Below, one piece after another: positions 62,797 to 64,000 of a stretch of DNA of 64,000 nucleotides. Both the position numbers and the translations under genes were made by a program. Position 1 is the stretch's first letter. Every line of letters starts with the position of its first letter. The notes beneath the pieces were generated by a model. The model searched no databases. It was not told where the DNA came from and was given only the letters and a program-made list of their open reading frames with translations. The DNA comes from Chloracidobacterium sp. (GTDB lineage Bacteria > Acidobacteriota > Blastocatellia > Pyrinomonadales > Pyrinomonadaceae), in contig JADJXP010000002.1 in assembly GCA_016715795.1 (NCBI GenBank), forward strand, positions 1,984,001 to 2,048,000, in the 5' to 3' direction.

Positions 62797-63627
62797 ATGG
62801 AGTTACAAAATAACATCGAGGCCCTATTTACAAAGTCCGATTTCACATCGGACGACCGCGAGATCTACGAGGAATTCAAATCCGCGCTGCGTTGCGGCGA
62901 GATACGTTCGGCTGAGAAGGACGCGGACGGGAACTGGCGGGCGAATGCTTGGGTCAAACAGGGCATTTTGCTCGGCTTTAGGATGGGCAAGATGGTCGAG
63001 ATGTCGAAATCGACTGAGACCTTGCAGTTCTTTGATAAAGACACTTTCCCGCTGCGGCCGATGACGCTGTATGACGGCGTGCGGATCGTGATGGGCGGGT
63101 CGGCGATACGCGACGGGTCGTATGTCGCGCCGAGTGTCGTGGTCGTGCCGCCGGCGTATATCAATGTCGGTTCGTACGTCGATGAAGGCACGATGGTTGA
63201 CAGCCACGCGCTCGTCGGCAGTTGCGCGCAGATCGGGAAGCGTGTTCATCTTTCTGCCGCTGCTCAGATCGGCGGCGTGCTCGAGCCGGTGAATGCGACG
63301 CCCGTTATCATTGAAGACGACGTTCTTGTCGGCGGCAACACGGGTGTTTACGAGGGAACGATCGTCAGGGAAAAGGTCGTCCTGGCGAGCGGTGTCATCC
63401 TCACACGTTCGACGCCGGTTTTTGACCTGCCAAACCAACGGATAATTAAAGCTGACGACGGCGGTTCACTCGAGATTCCCGCCGGTGCGGTCGTGGTGCA
63501 GGGCTCCCGCACCGTCTCGAACGAATTCGGCCGCGACAACGGCCTGTCGATCTACTGCCCGATCATCGTCAAATACCGCGATGAGCGGACCGACGCCGCG
63601 ACGCGGCTTGAGGACTATCTTCGCTAG
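62797..63627 (+). CDS. dapD: 2,3,4,5-tetrahydropyridine-2,6-dicarboxylate N-succinyltransferase
   Basis: DapD (276 residues) uses succinyl-CoA in the succinylase branch of lysine synthesis. It has an N-terminal helical domain (MELQNNIEALFTKSDFTSDD) and a left-handed beta helix with hexapeptide repeats (GGSAIRDGSYVAPSVVVVPPAYINVGSYVDEGTMVDSHALVGSCAQIGKRVHLSAAAQIGG). A C-terminal IIVKYRDERTDAATRLEDYLR tail ends it. It is the last gene of the DAP cluster and is followed by a terminator. Confidence 0.96.
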   Translation: MELQNNIEALFTKSDFTSDDREIYEEFKSALRCGEIRSAEKDADGNWRANAWVKQGILLGFRMGKMVEMSKSTETLQFFDKDTFPLRPMTLYDGVRIVMGGSAIRDGSYVAPSVVVVPPAYINVGSYVDEGTMVDSHALVGSCAQIGKRVHLSAAAQIGGVLEPVNATPVIIEDDVLVGGNTGVYEGTIVREKVVLASGVILTRSTPVFDLPNQRIIKADDGGSLEIPAGAVVVQGSRTVSNEFGRDNGLSIYCPIIVKYRDERTDAATRLEDYLR

Positions 63628-63903
63628 TTTTCCGAAACAAAAATGTCTTGACTGACGTTGAAAATAGGTGTTATCCTTGCAACACTCGTGCCGGAAATTT
63701 ACTTTCGATCAGAAATCTATGCGGGACAGTGGGACAGTGAGGCAGAAACGATATAACACGATTAACTACAACAGTTACGCCCGTTTCGGACTGTCCCAAA
63801 GCTGTCCCAGCGTGGGACAGTTCGGGCAAAGCCGCATCGTCCGGCTTTCATGGCCCGGAAGCCGGTTTTTTGTTTCGTTTTCAATGACTTAAGATAATGT
63901 CGT
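63628..63903. other. Intergenic region with GGGACAG repeats and a terminator
   Basis: No gene is supported in these 276 bases. GGGACAG occurs at about 63723 and 63731 and in inverted form CTGTCCC at 63791 and 63802. A perfect hairpin CTGTCCCA-GCG-TGGGACAG lies at 63802-63820. The terminator at 63841-63871 ends the upstream cluster. Confidence 0.6.
63841..63871 (+). terminator. Intrinsic terminator after dapD
   Basis: Perfect stem CCGGCTT (63841-63847) with AAGCCGG (63859-63865), an 11-base loop, followed immediately by six T. It ends the lysC-dapD cluster. Confidence 0.85.
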
Positions 63904-64000
63904 ATGGCAGAACCTGACGAGAATGGGCCGGCCGAAACCCTAAAAGACAAGATCACCGGCCTCGGACAGAAGATCATCGGTGAGATCGAAGAGATCGGCG
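63904..64000 (+). CDS. Partial hypothetical protein (N-terminus only)
   Basis: The frame starts at ATG 63904 and runs off the window: MAEPDENGPAETLKDKITGL then GQKIIGEIEEIG. This piece is acidic and helical. It is too short to place in a family. Confidence 0.5.
   Translation, partial: MAEPDENGPAETLKDKITGLGQKIIGEIEEIG

Noticed and set aside
63668..63892. A 74-codon frame after dapD
   Set aside because: It covers the GGGACAG repeats and the terminator hairpin, so it is unlikely to be a gene.

Overview
The window looks like a chromosomal segment of an Acidobacteriota bacterium, most likely class Blastocatellia (Pyrinomonadales-like). This is an inference. It rests on the complete alternative complex III (ActABCDEF) joined to SCO1 and a caa3-type oxidase, on large secreted FG-GAP/beta-propeller proteins, on gene content such as GH15, UvrA and an ABC/LolA/DUF4292 cluster, and on an unusual wealth of dispersed palindromic intergenic repeats. 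Coding density is high, with both strands used. No rRNA, tRNA or CRISPR array was recognised.

Layout. 1-10 kb: a partial multi-pass membrane protein, DUF2695, uvrA, an M50-type membrane protease, and a large secreted propeller/FG-GAP protein. 10-20.4 kb: thymidine kinase and central glycolysis genes (gpmI, eno, pyk) interleaved with a ParDE toxin-antitoxin pair, a CBS/CorC membrane protein, a TlpA thioredoxin and a GH15 glucan hydrolase. 20.4-24.9 kb: a minus-strand cluster of DUF4292 lipoprotein, LolD-like ATPase, small membrane protein, LolA-like carrier, radical SAM protein and VIT1-like transporter. 25-38.5 kb: the 13.5-kb respiratory operon actABCDEF-(hypothetical)-sco1-ctaC-ctaD-ctaE-ctaF, read right to left and closed by an intrinsic terminator. 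It predicts quinol oxidation by ACIII with electrons passed to an A2-type (YSHP) caa3 oxidase.

38.8-48 kb: ROK protein, DedA, GHMP kinase, then an accessory island. The island holds VapBC, an XRE regulator with a strong sigma70-like promoter overlapped by a palindromic operator, and a cytosine-5 methyltransferase / PLD-type restriction enzyme / Vsr / putative extra nuclease cassette that looks more AT-rich than its surroundings. It is followed by repeat-rich DNA with a MITE-like palindrome. 48-51.8 kb: purQ and purS separated by a convergent tryptophanase gene, and small membrane/zinc-ribbon genes. 51.8-56.9 kb: an acyl-CoA synthetase gene, an SDR and a cysteine synthase-like gene. 56.9-63.9 kb: a lysine/DAP cluster (lysC, dapE-like, dapB, trpF-like, dapA, dapD) interrupted by a decayed GxxExxY cassette and an IS200-like transposase with a hairpin array, ending in an intrinsic terminator.

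The most striking feature is repeat biology. Several distinct REP-like palindrome families are present, and some sit inside protein-coding genes without breaking the frame. The acyl-CoA synthetase gene (51815-54832) carries three REP doublets in the same orientation and frame. It also contains a complete REP-associated tyrosine transposase (RAYT) domain read through as part of one 1005-residue open frame. A different REP pair is translated as an insert in UvrA, and a third copy of that family supplies the C-terminus and stop codon of DapB. This resembles the coding palindromic elements of Rickettsia, but here the putative mobilising enzyme is itself embedded in a host enzyme gene.
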